Of a stretch of 64,000 bases of DNA, positions 49,165-63,577 are shown one piece after another. How positions within the stretch are numbered: position 1 is the stretch's first letter; the number at the start of each line of letters is the position of its first letter. The notes beneath the pieces were generated by a model. It saw only the letters and a program-made list of their open reading frames with translations. It was not told the origin of the DNA and searched no databases. The DNA is taken from NCBI GenBank assembly GCA_963573385.1, contig CAUYLG010076801.1, positions 1 to 64,000 on the forward strand. Direction: 5' to 3'. The position numbers and the translations under genes are program-made. The stretch is from Cacajao melanocephalus (taxonomy: Eukaryota; Chordata; Mammalia; Primates; Pitheciidae).

Positions 49165-49259
49165 CATTTTGGGGAATTTCTTCAGCTTGATCTTTGACTT
49201 TACAAAATTTCCCCTTAGTTCTGACTAGTTACTTTAGCTTTAGTTTCTCAAATTTCTAA

Positions 49260-49752
<493 letters not shown>

Positions 49753-50670
49753 TCATTTTTTATTTTATTTTGTGTTTTGTTTAAGGCTAATCAAGTGAAG
49801 CAGTGGGAGTGGAGAAGGAACAAAGACATTTATAACTGGTTGTGATCGATTAGTTGTAAACACCACTGCACTGGTACCAGCTGCCACCTTTCAGTTTTTA
49901 AACATATCAAACAAACATATCTTACATTCTCATCTGATAATCCTGTTCCCTCTATTCTTACATGGTCTGATTTTGCAATTTGTTGGTTCTGTTGATCCTT
50001 CTCATGGTGGCTTGTTTTACTCTGTGTTTTGGGATCTCTCTATCACTGCCTCTGTCTCTGTAAACACCAGTTACTTAGAGCTTCATTGCAGCAGTTTTCT
50101 GAGACATGGGTTGAAGTCTATTCCTTTTTAACTACATGTTTGTCTGGCATTTTTGGAATAAATTCCAGCCCCCAAACCTCTTAAGTGTAGGCCTATGGAT
50201 AGATATTCTCTGAGGAAATGTTTCTTCTGCTGATTTTCCCCTCCATCAAGGGCCAAGAACAAGACAGACTCCTATCCAGCCTCTTCTTTGGTAGATTTTA
50301 TTTTTTAAGTTCACTCATTGAGAGTGTTTTCCTTCTGAGGTCCTGTTTGTTTGTCGGTTGCCAGGGTTCAGTCTGACTTTTCATCTCTAGCCCAGGCATT
50401 GTCTCCCGTCCTGGAGGCACAGAGCCAGTTCAAACCCAGGCTCGAGGTACCCAGTGGTCTTCAGACAACACAGGACAGCGCTGGCTCCAACTGTAGCTTA
50501 CCTCCCTGCACTCATGTCCTCTCACTGTTTCCAGACTTGCAGGATTGTACTAACATTCTGCTAGCTCTGCCATAGATTTCAACACATATTGTAAAGTTAT
50601 TCAGTGTTTCAGGTATCTCTGGATCTCTAGTTAGCTGTATTTCCAGGAGCAGAAATCTCAACAGTGATTC

Positions 50671-50899
50671 CTTCCATGTCTGGTTAATACAGTAGTTGTT
50701 GTGACCATCTCAAAGTTGAGAAACACATGCGTCAACAGGATAAGTGATTTTCTTGATAAGTAATCAGTGTCTACACCAGATCCTCGCACCATGATCCTAA
50801 GTATCACCTTAGCTGACGAGGCAGCAGCCTTTGTACTAGCTCAGACACTGAAGATATTCAAGGCAGATGATGACCTTGCTTCACACTTTCTTAAGAACA
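50671..50899. other. Unique sequence
   Basis: No feature identified. Confidence 0.4.
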
Positions 50900-51668
50900 C
50901 AGAGTTCATTAGTTAGGAAATCCCTCATCTTCTTCCTGCCAAATCTCCCAACACACCTGCTTCTGTGCTCACATCCTCACCGCCCTGCCTCCTGGTTCCG
51001 TGGGTGAACTTTCTGCTTTTACCGAGGTCAGCTTTCTCCTTGCACTTTGGGTCCCTTCCTTCTTACTGTGTCCTGGTTTTCCTCCTTGCAATTATCCATT
51101 TTATTTGCTGCTTCACTATTTCTCTCTCTCCCCTGCATTGTTATCCTTATCACTGGTGCTCCCACCGAAGAAACTCCTCCCTGTGACCCCGCCTCCACCT
51201 CCAGCTACTACTTGCATCTGCTGCTCTTTGTAGCAACGAATTGAACGTTTATTGAAGCCATGGTCTCTACTCCTTTTTTTCCATGTTTTGTCCTCACTTA
51301 TTCCAACTGGGTTTCCATCTCTTCTGATGGCTCATGTCAACATCACCTTTGTGTCATCAAGGCCAGTGATCACCAATCAGTCCTTTCCATGCTTGACCTC
51401 TGCCAGCATTTGGCATCACTAACTACTCTCTCTTCCCTTGAAACGCTTTCTTCTGTGGCTTGCCTGGTACCCCCAATGCTGCTGGTTTTCTTCCTATAGT
51501 GAAAGCATCCTCTGTTCTTAATTCCACCTCCTCTGCTGGACCTATAAGTTTTGTAGAGCTCTGGGCTGAACTCCCCTTCTCTTCTCTGCCTACACACACC
51601 TCCGGGTGATGCTGTATTCCAATGGCTTTTAATGCTAACCGTGGACAATGACTTTCAAATCTGTATCT
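50900..51668 (+). mobile_element. L2 LINE, reverse-transcriptase region
   Basis: Matches the part of L2 ORF2 upstream of the active site: 'tcatcaaggccagtgatcac', 'cccttgaaacgctttcttct' and 'caatggcttttaatgctaac'. It served as the target of the L1-RPL17 cassette and resumes at 52433. Frames broken. Confidence 0.72.
51657..51668 (+). repeat. Target-site duplication, left copy
   Basis: 'aaatctgtatct', identical to 52433-52444. It brackets the L1-RPL17 cassette inside the L2. Confidence 0.75.
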
Positions 51669-51813
51669 TCTTTGGTTAATGGGCACCATGTATGTTATTT
51701 GGGTGATGGATACCCTAAAAGCGCTGACTTGACCATTATACAATCTATCATGTAACAAAATTGCACATGTACTTCATAAATTTGTACACATTAAAAACAA
51801 AACAAAACAAAAA
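51669..51813 (+). mobile_element. L1 3' end at the 5' side of the RPL17 retrocopy
   Basis: About 145 bp of L1 3' terminus ('gggtgatggataccctaaaa', 'catgtaacaaaattgcacat', 'cataaatttgtacacatt'), then an A-rich tail (51791-51813). It starts at the left TSD and ends directly at the RPL17 5' end with no second TSD between. Confidence 0.75.
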
Positions 51814-52432
<619 letters not shown>

Positions 52433-52540
52433 AAATCTGTATCTGCAACTCCAGTCTTTCACCCAGGGACCCCTGGCATCCCCAACGCCCGGAACGGTGT
52501 CCGGAATATAGTGCAGAGGAACAAATACTGAGAACACAAG
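52433..52540 (+). mobile_element. L2 LINE resumes, 3' end, with right TSD copy
   Basis: 52433-52444 repeats 'aaatctgtatct'. The sequence continues as L2 ('ctccagtctttcaccc', then 'catccccaacgcccggaac' and 'gaacaaatactga'). An internal L2 deletion is implied. Confidence 0.6.
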
Positions 52541-52930
52541 AATCAGAAGACCAAACAGATGATCTAAAAAACTCTAAGTCTGAAGCCAGAAGTGCTTCCA
52601 ATCAGGCAAAATGATGGTACATTTTGGAATTACTGCCCCTCACCTGGCACATGCTGGCATCTTCAAAGACTTAATGGCAAAAATCCATGAAGTTCTTGGT
52701 ATCCCTTAGAAGAAAAAATTCAACCTAAGTCTTCTCTTCTGTAAAGCTTGAAAACTGACAGCTTCAACCTCCTGTTCCTTTAAGTACCCACTGTTTTATT
52801 ACGTAATAAATCACTTAGCGTGTGAAAGAAATTCACAAATCCTAAGGCAATCCTTAGAGCACCAAGGGAGCAAATATTTTTCAATATCTGGATTGCTTTA
52901 TTTTCAAAAAAGAAAGATGTGAACGTGGTT
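52541..52930. other. Unique sequence
   Basis: No repeat recognised. Contains the TTACGTAA palindrome listed next. Confidence 0.4.
52796..52809. promoter_or_regulatory. 14-bp palindrome containing TTACGTAA
   Basis: TTATTACGTAATAA is a perfect palindrome. Its core (52799-52806) is the canonical D-box of PAR-bZIP proteins and NFIL3. The CpG is retained. Confidence 0.4.
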
Positions 52931-53026
52931 ATGTGTGTGTCTGTGTCTCTGTATGCGTGTGTCTCTGTATGAGTGTGTCTGCATGTGTGTGTCTCTGCCT
53001 ATGTATCTGTGTGTGTGTGTGTGTGC
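52931..53026 (+). repeat. TG-rich minisatellite
   Basis: Imperfect units of the type GTGTGTCTCTGTATG, ending in a pure (TG)n run at 53008-53025. Confidence 0.85.
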
Positions 53027-53411
53027 ACATTTATGCATCGGGGGAGAGGTGATGGTATGGAGTGGGGAAGGGGCACTAACTGCCATATCAGTAGAGGAAG
53101 GACGGGGAAGATAATCTTCCTTACAAAGGTAAAACCTGGCCAGTGTCATATCTGGCAGGGAAAATACAGATTGGTTCAGGTATAAAATCAGGCCCTGGAA
53201 TCTCAAGGTCCACACAAGATTAATTAATGTCATGTGTACTTCAACCCAAGGAGTTCTCAGATGGAGTCCTGTAGGGGTCCCCATTAGGCCTGGGCTTATT
53301 TGAATTCTGGCTCATGATCTGGAGGAGGGTGTTGCCAGTCCACTAATGACTCTGAATCACATTAATTTTGAGGGCTTAAATCATCAGCATAGACTGCAAA
53401 AGAATACACAT
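53027..53411. other. Unique sequence
   Basis: No feature identified. Confidence 0.4.
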
Positions 53412-53918
53412 TGTATTGACTTACTATTGCTGCTGTAACAGATTACCACAATTTAATGTTTTAAAACAATGTGCATTTATTACCTTACAGTTATGCAGGT
53501 CAGAAGTCCAACAAGGATCTTGCTGGTCTAAATTCAGGGTGTGGAGGGGGCTGCATTACTCTCTAGAGGCCTGCGGGGAGGACTTCTTTCCTCACCCTTT
53601 CAGCATCTGCAGATCTCTCTCTGGTCTTTACAAATAGCCTGCTACATTTTGGGACCAAGATTGGGACATCAACTCTTTCTGACACTGTTGTCTCTCTTGG
53701 GCTCTCTGCAGCCAGGAAAGCCTATTACCTCATCAGGGCCTTTATGATTATATTATGCCCACCCACTTAATCCAGGACACTGTCCCATCTCAATGTCCTT
53801 AACCTCAGTCACCTCTGCTAAGTCCCTTTTGCCATGTATGGTGACCATATCTACAGGTCCTAGGGATTAGAATGAGGTTATCTTTGTGGGGTGGCAGCAT
53901 TCTTCTGCTCACTGCACA
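53412..53918 (-). mobile_element. MLT1-type MaLR solo LTR
   Basis: Reversed LTR: 'gctgctgtaacagattacc', 'gttttaaaacaatgtgc', 'tacctcatcagggcctttat' and 'ttagaatgaggttatctttg'. It ends near 'ctgctcactgca'. No viral ORF. Confidence 0.75.
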
Positions 53919-54473
53919 GGTAAAGAGGTTAGAAATCAGAGCCAGGTAAAACTCCATCCCCCAAATGGAAATGAATGAAAAGGGAAAATAGCTGATCCAA
54001 GGTGCCGGGATTCAGTAGGCCAGAAGTAAGGAGACATTGGAGGCACACTGCAAGCAGAGAGCTGAGACACATTTCAGCAGTGAGCAGGAAGCCAGCCATA
54101 TAAGTACCTTTCTGGGCTTGGCCCAGAGAACCCATTCTGGAGAAAGGTAAGGGCCAGGCCGTTGCTTCAAGAGTCTATGAATATTCATTTTAGTGTTTGT
54201 GTTTAGTTCAAAATCAAAAGTCGGACTAATGTGTCTTAAATAATAAATTATTAACCTGCACAGGGTGTCTTGGAAGGAGACATCAAGGGAGATAAATGTG
54301 CATGCTAATGGTTAAAAGGAAACCAGGAGAGGCCTGAGCACAATTTTCATAAATTATGTCTGTGAACACACCCTGAAAGCATAGCCAAAGAGTCTAATGA
54401 GGAACAACAGGCCAAAATGAAGGTCAGTCAGTTTCAATCAGATATAAGAAATAAAAACGATTGAAATGGGGAC
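53919..54473. other. Unique block, possible conserved element at 54180-54465
   Basis: 54180-54365 has 'atgaatattcatttt', 'aataataaattattaacc' and 'gtgcatgctaatggtt'. These are homeodomain and POU-like words in repeat-free DNA. Confidence 0.4.
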
Positions 54474-54988
54474 TGTGGGAAGCAACATAATAGTCCTCTG
54501 AAGAAGTCCAAGTTCTAATCCCTGGACTCTGTGAATATATCACCTTACATTTTGGCAATATCTGATAAAGGGACTTTGCAGATGTGATCAAGTTAAGGAT
54601 CTTGAGCGGGGTGGGATTTCCTGGGCGATCTGGGTAGGCCCAGTGTAATCACAAGAGTCCTAAAAAAATGGAAGAGTAGAGAACAGAAGGGTAGAGAACA
54701 GGAGAACTGGTAGCATGAGAAAGCCCCGGTCTGACACTGCTTGTTTTGAATATAGGGGAAGGGGCCACAAACAAGGGTTGTCCGTGGCCTTTAAAAGCTG
54801 GAAAAGACAAGGAAATGGGTTTTCCTTGAGGTCTCCAGAAGGAGGGCAGCCCTGCTGACACCTTGATTTTCACCCAGTGAGACCCAGTTTTGGCTTCTGA
54901 CACTCTGATCTGCAAGATAATAAATTTTTGTGGTTTGAAGACACCAGGTTTGTGGTAATCTATGACAGCAATGATAGGAGCTAATAGC
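54474..54988 (+). mobile_element. MLT1-type MaLR solo LTR
   Basis: 'gaagtccaagttctaatccc', 'gggactttgcagatgtgatc', 'aagttaaggatcttgagc', 'ctgacaccttgattttcacc' and 'aagataataaatttttgtgg' in LTR order. Opposite orientation to the LTR at 53412, and unrelated by insertion. Confidence 0.88.
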
Positions 54989-55930
54989 AGGAATGTGCGT
55001 CTTTTGGGGCCTGCTTCCTGTAACAGAGTCTAAGGCAAAATGGGTGCTCGCTCAAGAGTTTGATTGAAAGAAAGAAGGAATGAATGAATAAATCAATACA
55101 TAAACTATGGAACAATCTTCTCATCCCAGAACACTTGGAAATGACGTCACTACTTTGCTATTTAAACTTCTTTTTCTCTTTCATAAGCTATCTTTGATTA
55201 GGAGCACAGAACACCAACAGACCCACACACATATACACTCAGTGGAATACACACAGATACACATACAAATAAAACAACTGTGGCTTCCAAAAAACAGGCA
55301 GAGCCTCCCCATAAGTCCTCGATGTTTTTAATTTAAATGAAGCCTGGGTTGGGGAAAACAAAGTGCTGTCCAGTTGGGGACTCAACAGTGGTCTGGTGGG
55401 GTGACCCATAGCCCCTCTAATGTCACAACCCAGGCTGTGAAATGTTCTGAATCATATGACCTTAGACTCTTGGTTCCGGCTAATTAAGCCTCTTCTGACT
55501 ATACAGAATGTTCTGGTTTGCAGCAGCGGTTGTGCAATTGTTTGAACTGTACGTACACCTTTGCTCCACAGAGCTAGTTTGATTCCCTCTGCTTCTCTTT
55601 TGTTTTTCTGTGGAGAATCCAGGCCCAGGTGGGCTGTTTCATTTTAAATAAATAATGTAATGTACTTGGTGCTCTCCTGTGATGTCTGGGCTTGTGGCCA
55701 TCAAGGAGGCTATTTTCAGAGGTGGGCAGTGGGATAGAACCAGTTAGTACTTCTACCCCGCAAATCTCCTGTATGCCTAATGGCCTCTTTCTTCTCTCCT
55801 AGAGAGGGCTTACCTACATCCACTGTGTATTTGAAAAGGGACAGTGGTGGGAAAGGTCACTGGGAGTCAGGGGGAGAAAATGTTGTTGCAAATGAATCTC
55901 TGTCCCGAGTTAGTGTGAGGGAGAGGAGCA
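54989..55930. other. Unique sequence
   Basis: A possible LINE tail with GAATGAATGAATAAAT lies near 55075-55093. A perfect CRE is at 55142-55149. The rest is unclassified. Confidence 0.4.
55142..55149. promoter_or_regulatory. Consensus CRE palindrome
   Basis: Perfect TGACGTCA in non-repeat DNA, CpG retained. Confidence 0.35.
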
Positions 55931-56102
55931 GTATATATGTGTGTGTGTGTGTGTGTGTGTACATATATATATTTATATGTGTGTATATATATATATACAC
56001 ACACACATATATACGTATTTGAGACTCCCTCTCTCTCATATATGTATATGAGAGAGAGGGAATCTCACTCTATATGTATATGAGAGAGAGGGAGTCTCAC
56101 TC
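55931..56102. repeat. Compound (TG)/(TA)/(CA) tract with 32-bp tandem duplication and inverted repeat
   Basis: It occupies the tail position of an antisense Alu. A 32-bp unit is present twice (56039-56070 and 56071-56102). A 22-bp arm at 56021-56042 is the reverse complement of 56045-56066 (one mismatch, 2-nt loop) and of 56077-56098 (perfect). Confidence 0.85.
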
Positions 56103-56364
56103 TGCTGCCCAGGCTGGAGTGCAGTGACGCGATCTTGGCTCACTGCAAACTCAACCTCTCGGGTTCCAGTGATTCTCCTGCCTCAGCTTTCTGAGTAGCT
56201 GGGACTACAAGCGTGCACCACCATGCCTGCTAATTTTTGTATTTTTTAGTAGAGACGGGGTTTCACCATATTGGCCAGGTTGATCTTGAACTCTTGACCT
56301 CATGATCTGCCTGCCTCGGCATCCCAAAGTGCTGGGATTACAGGCATGAGCCACCACACTGGGC
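56083..56364 (-). mobile_element. Alu (S-like), full length
   Basis: Antisense Alu body. Its TSD-like flanks 'gaggagcag' (55923-55931) and 'aaggagcag' (56365-56373) place the whole compound tract inside the insertion as a derived tail. Confidence 0.9.
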
Positions 56365-56504
56365 AAGGAGCAGGTTATATTTTAAAATTTATTTTATCAG
56401 CTGTTCCGTAAGCATGAACTGGGCTTGATGATTGGCCTGTGTGACTTGGGTATCACGGTGTTATCTTTAAATGACTAGTGAATCCTCACTAGGGGTGAAT
56501 AAGG
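56365..56504. other. Unique sequence
   Basis: No feature identified. Confidence 0.4.
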
Positions 56505-56525
56505 AAGAATTCTCAGAATTTGTAG

Positions 56526-56721
56526 AAGCAAGAGGATTGCTTGAGGCCAGGAGCTTGAGACCAGCCTGGACAGCATAGCAAGACCTCATCTCTACAAAAA
56601 AATAAAAACAGCTGGGTGCGGTAGGATCACTTGAGCCTAGGAATTTGAGGCTGCAGTGAGTTACGGCTGCACCAGTGCACTCCAGCCTGGGAAACAGAGT
56701 GAGACCCTGACTCCAAAAATA
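56526..56721 (+). mobile_element. AluJ-like, 5'-truncated, with TSD
   Basis: Begins in the left arm ('agaggattgcttgaggccag') and lacks part of the right-arm start. TSD 'aagaattctcagaatt' (56505-56520) and 'aagaattcttagaatt' (56722-56737), one mismatch. Confidence 0.88.
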
Positions 56722-56737
56722 AAGAATTCTTAGAATT

Positions 56738-56914
56738 CAAGTGTGAGGTGTCTACACATTTTTCACTGTTTCAGCATCAGCTTGGACTAACATTTTTACA
56801 ACCCCCAGTTCTGCAAATGGTATCAGAAGTTTTCTCCATTTCAGATTGCGTTACCTACTGTCTATCTAAAGTGATGAAGATCTCCGAAAAGAGAGTAGTG
56901 CTTTCATTTTGGGG
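56738..56914. other. Unique sequence
   Basis: No feature identified. Confidence 0.4.
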
Positions 56915-57065
56915 CAAGTTACTTAGCTCATCTATGCCTCAGTTTCTTCATCTGTAAAGTGGGGATAATAGCACCAAACATAGACAGTTGCTGTGGGGAT
57001 TGAATGACTAGTGCATGTGAAGCTGCCACTGTGGTGCCTGCCTCGGAGTGAGTGCTCTGCAAAGG
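56915..57065 (+). mobile_element. MIR SINE
   Basis: 'gcaagttacttagctcatct', 'tttcttcatctgtaaagtgg' and 'gtggggattgaatgac'. Confidence 0.88.
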
Positions 57066-57079
57066 TCAGCTACTATTGT

Positions 57080-57265
57080 TATTGACAAATGCTCATCAGG
57101 TACAACCATGTGTCAGGTAAAGGCCAGTCCCTGAGTGCAGAGATGACTAAGAGTGTTTGCAGCTTGTTTGGGGGAAAGATAGGTGAATAAATACAATGAG
57201 GAATCATGGGTGCTGTTAAAATTCTGAGGAGGGTGGAGTGAGGGGCCCACTGTGCCTGGAAAGGG
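57080..57265 (-). mobile_element. L2 LINE 3' end
   Basis: 'tcatcaggtacaaccatgtg', 'agtgcagagatgactaag' and 'aggtgaataaatacaatg' resemble reversed L2. Diverged. Confidence 0.55.
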
Positions 57266-57275
57266 GTTGAGAGTA

Positions 57276-58224
<949 letters not shown>

Positions 58225-58370
58225 GCTATATTCAAATGGTACCACTTGCCATTCCATAAATATTGATGTCTTTCTACCTTCATGAACTTGCTCTTATGAG
58301 TCCCCCCTTCTGGAAGGCCATACCCTGCTACTCAGTGCTCAGTTTGGATGTTACCTTGACTTACCTAGAG
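58225..58370 (+). mobile_element. Possible L2 LINE fragment
   Basis: 'cttctggaaggccatacc' and 'gtgctcagtttggatgttac' recall L2 ORF2-end words. Weak. Confidence 0.4.
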
Positions 58371-58499
58371 GCAGAGAGTATGAAATGTTAGAGGATATAG
58401 GGATCTTGGAATCTTCCACTTCTGCCTCCTCACTTTGGGGAAACCAAAGCCTACGGAGGTGATGGGGTTTGTGTTAGAGCAACGTTAAAGCCAGGGCTT

Positions 58500-58521
58500 A
58501 AAAAAAAAAAAAAAAAAAAAA
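58500..58521 (+). repeat. (A)n tract
   Basis: About 22 A, without an obvious retroelement body upstream. Confidence 0.85.
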
Positions 58522-58599
58522 TCTTGGCTCTTAATTCACTCTTCTTTCCATGTGGCAATATCCTTCATTCACTTTCAATAAACTCTCTTAAAACAGTTT

Positions 58600-58747
58600 T
58601 TACATTCCATTTTGTTTTATAGTTTCTTTTAATTGTCTGGATTTATAGCTCTGAGGGCAGAGACCATGTCTGAATCACTTTAATATATTCCACAATACTT
58701 AACATAGGCTTACACATGGTAGGTGCTTACTATGTGTACTAAGCTTG
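58600..58747 (+). mobile_element. L2 LINE 3' end
   Basis: 'gagggcagagaccatgtctg', 'cacatggtaggtgcttacta' and a terminal 'gaatgga' leading into the tetranucleotide array. Confidence 0.7.
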
Positions 58748-58882
58748 AATGGATGGATAGATGGATGGATGGATGGATGGGTGGGTGGATGGATGGATGG
58801 ATGGGTGGATGGATGGATGGATGGATGGTCAAACAGGTGGAATGGGTGGATGGATGGATGAGTGGATGGGTGGGTGGGTGGA
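58748..58882 (+). repeat. (TGGA)n microsatellite
   Basis: TGGA/TGGG array interrupted at about 58829-58845 by 'tcaaacaggtggaatgg'. It appears to be seeded by the GAATGGATGG-like tail of the adjoining L2. The long frames here (77 plus, 63 minus) are repeat translation. Confidence 0.95.
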
Positions 58883-59097
58883 TATGTCAATGAATCTTTG
58901 GATAATTACTGATGTAGCAGTGCTCCAGGAATGTGCTCAGGTGTCCTGTTATTCCTGTAGAAGACTTTATCTGCAAATGTGTGTGTCCATATAGCAGAGC
59001 TAAACAGCACTCAGGTGTGGCTTGCTCATTTTCTGATGTGATGAAGAAAAGATTATGGGAGGGGGCTGGGTGAAGAGTATACCCTTCCAGGTTTGTA

Positions 59098-59325
59098 CAA
59101 GAATAATAATAACATAGCTGTTTATTTGTTCCAGGTTATGTATTAAGTACTTCTATGTACATTTTCATCTTGAATCCTCATAGCAACTTTATGAAACAAG
59201 TGTTCTTATTATCCCAGATTTGCATGCATGTAAGGAAGTAGAGTAATTTGCCAAGGAAATTTCAGAAGTAGGACTTGAACTCAGGTTGTACTGACACAGA
59301 AGCCCAGGCCTTTATCCATTCTATG
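59098..59325 (-). mobile_element. MIR SINE
   Basis: 'tcatagcaactttatgaaac', 'gtagagtaatttgccaagg' and 'ggacttgaactcaggttgta'. Confidence 0.82.
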
Positions 59326-59354
59326 GAGCTAGGAAATGTCAGAGTGGCAGTTGG

Positions 59355-59530
59355 CTACAAGGCCTTGGAAATCTTAGCTACTATGTTTGAACTCAGACCA
59401 CTAATTTCCTAAGTGGGCAAATCACTTAATTTGACTTCTTGGTTTACTCTATGGTTAAATGGAAGTAATAGAATGTTCTTAGCAGGAGTGCTGTGAACAT
59501 TAATGACTATGTATAAAGTGCTTCAGGATA
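59355..59530 (+). mobile_element. MIR SINE
   Basis: 'ggcaaatcacttaatttgac', 'gttaaatggaagtaatag' and 'gtataaagtgcttcaggata'. Orientation opposite to the preceding MIR. Confidence 0.7.
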
Positions 59531-60185
<655 letters not shown>

Positions 60186-60222
60186 CCAAACAGGAGCATC
60201 TTGGTATGATTTTTATAGGTAG

Positions 60223-60637
60223 GTGTAATAGTCTTTGTGTTGCTATAAAGAAATATCTGAGTCTGGGTAATTTATGGAGAAAAGAGGTTTAATTGGCTCA
60301 CAGTTTTGTAGGCTGTACAAGCATGGCTCCAGCATCTGCTCCTGGTGAGGGTTTCAGGAAGCTTCCAGTCATGGCAGAGGTGAAGCAAGGAGCAGGTGCT
60401 TCAGATGGTGAGAGTGGGAGCAAGAGAGACAAAAGGGGGAGGGGTCCCAGACTTTTAAACAATCAGATTTCACGTGGATGAACTGAGAACTCACGTTATC
60501 ACTGAGAGTATGGTGCTAACCCATACATGAGGCGTTCACTCCCATGATCCAATCACCTCCCACCAGGCCCCACCTCCAACACTGGAGCTCACATTTCAAC
60601 TTGGGATTTTGACAGGACAAACATTTAAACCTGATCA
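60223..60637 (-). mobile_element. MST-type MaLR solo LTR
   Basis: Full reversed LTR bounded by TG...CA: 'gagtctgggtaatttatgg', 'agaggtttaattggctcac', 'ccaatcacctcccaccagg' and 'cacatttcaacttgggattt'. No internal viral sequence. Confidence 0.9.
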
Positions 60638-60824
60638 GTAGGATTTCTGTTCTTTGATTTCTTCACCCTTTATCAGATTGTAGATGACCACCAACTAGGC
60701 CCTGTTGAATTAAAAAACAAACAAACAACAAACCCTTGGCCTCTTCCATCCCAGGCAGGCACTACTGTAGATTCACATATGCTTCCCCATACCCTCCTTT
60801 GTTCATAATGATGGAATATTAGCT

Positions 60825-61080
60825 CTGCGCCAAGTGCTGCTCTAATCCAGGGGGCACGATGGATGTGATCCTTACCTCATGGAGAGGCTCGCTGTGAAGT
60901 AATCACACTGCTAAATAATTAAGCTGTAATGAGGGATGACAAGAGTGTTGAGGAAAATTGAACTGAAGAGGGAAAGCTCATGATAGAAGACCATGACCCA
61001 GTAGGGCGAGGTTAAGGAAGGCTCCCTGAGGATGTGATTTTGCAGTGAGTCTGAAAGACAAGCGGGAGTGAACAGGGTGG
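60825..61080 (-). mobile_element. L2 LINE 3' region
   Basis: 'tgcgccaagtgctgctctaa', 'gttaaggaaggctccctgag' and 'gatgtgattttgcagtgagt' follow reversed L2. Confidence 0.7.
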
Positions 61081-61084
61081 CCAG

Positions 61085-61680
61085 TGCGCATTTTCTGTGC
61101 TAGGTGTGTGGGATGCTGAGATGAATACAGCCAACAGCAGAGCCCTGATCTCAAGACGCACCTACTCCCATCAGGGAAATGAAGAAACACACCAGCTGTG
61201 ACAGTGCAGAGCAGCAGGTGCTACAGATGGAGAAAGGAGGAGGGCCAGGGCATGGAATCTTACCCGGAAAGTCTCCAATGAAGTCAGACTGTCTGGAGTG
61301 TTTGAACAGCTCTGAAGCATGAGTGGGATTAGAAGATGGGGTTGGGGAGGACATTTTATAAAGAGGGGACGTTGTGGGCAAAGGCACAGATTGCTGAAGC
61401 ATCCTTTTGAGAAAAGACAAGCAGCTTTTCAAATCCGGGGTGTGGGACCTGTTGGGGAGTGGCCGTAGCCGAGTTTGAAAGGACCTTGTGAATTACAGTA
61501 AGGAACCTGAACTTGATCCTTTTTTTCTGTGGAGAATTATGGAGGGATTTTAGTCAAGGGAGTGAAGTGACAAGATTTGCACTAGAGAGACCTCCCTGTG
61601 GCAGGAGTGGGCTGAAAGTCGGGAGCCACATTAGGGGCTAACGTAGAAAGCATTGAGAGTGCAGATAGGAGAGAAGGCCG
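61085..61680 (-). mobile_element. L2 LINE 3' region, second copy
   Basis: Starts again from the L2 3' end ('gtgctaggtgtgtgggatgc') and runs further: 'ggcaaaggcacagattgctg', 'aaaggaccttgtgaattaca' and 'gagggattttagtcaaggga'. Confidence 0.78.
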
Positions 61681-61915
61681 TTTTGGAATGACCCTGCCAG
61701 ATGGAGAGACTGACTGCACCTGAGTGGGAAGGTATGAGAGGGAAGTCAAGGACAAGATTCTTTGCCACAGTCACTCAGCAGTGACAGAGCTTCACCCCAC
61801 AGAGTGTCCTTGAGGACTTCTGCAGCACGTCTTCCTGATGGATGGTTTAGGTTCTCCAAATATCTTTGACCATAGAACCATTTCTTTTTTTAATGTACTA
61901 TAATGTTTACTAACA

Positions 61916-62045
61916 TCCAGTGTGATCTTCCTAAATTTAAAAGCGGCACATATTGGTTCCTGCTTAAAATTATTCAGTGGTTTTTGGGTAAAGTTCAAAT
62001 TCCTTGCCTTTGACCTTGAGGCCCTTCTTGGCAGGACCCACTGGG
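61916..62045 (+). mobile_element. L2 LINE ORF2 fragment
   Basis: 'gtgtgatcttcctaaattta', 'attattcagtggtttttggg' and 'ttgaggcccttcttggcag' match the L2 ORF2 3' part. Confidence 0.6.
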
Positions 62046-62084
62046 GAGAAGGGCTCCATGATGACTCTATTTGTGATTCCTCTT

Positions 62085-62228
62085 TTAGGAAAATGTCTTT
62101 TCAAATCGTTTGCCCATTTTATTTGGTTGGTTTTCTTTTTATTTTTGAGTTATAGGAGTTCTTTATACACTTTGTGTATTTCTCTTTTCCAGTGTCTGTG
62201 CTGAAAATGTTTTCTTTTGGTCTGTGTC
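62085..62228 (-). mobile_element. L1 ORF2 fragment
   Basis: 'tcgtttgcccattttatttg', 'gagttataggagttctttat' and 'tgctgaaaatgttttctttt' are a familiar reversed L1 ORF2 segment. Confidence 0.75.
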
Positions 62229-62261
62229 TTGAGATAACAGGAGGATGTGAAGGTTCAAGGG

Positions 62262-63577
<1,316 letters not shown>

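Noticed and set aside
52904..53284. 126-codon antisense frame rich in His/Thr
   Set aside because: Mostly translation of the TG minisatellite.
56021..56098. microRNA-like hairpin
   Set aside because: The arms are low-complexity GA/CT and the loop is only 2 nt, so it is better explained as an Alu-tail inverted duplication.
58748..58994. Methionine-aspartate-glycine-tryptophan-rich frame
   Set aside because: Direct translation of the (TGGA)n array.
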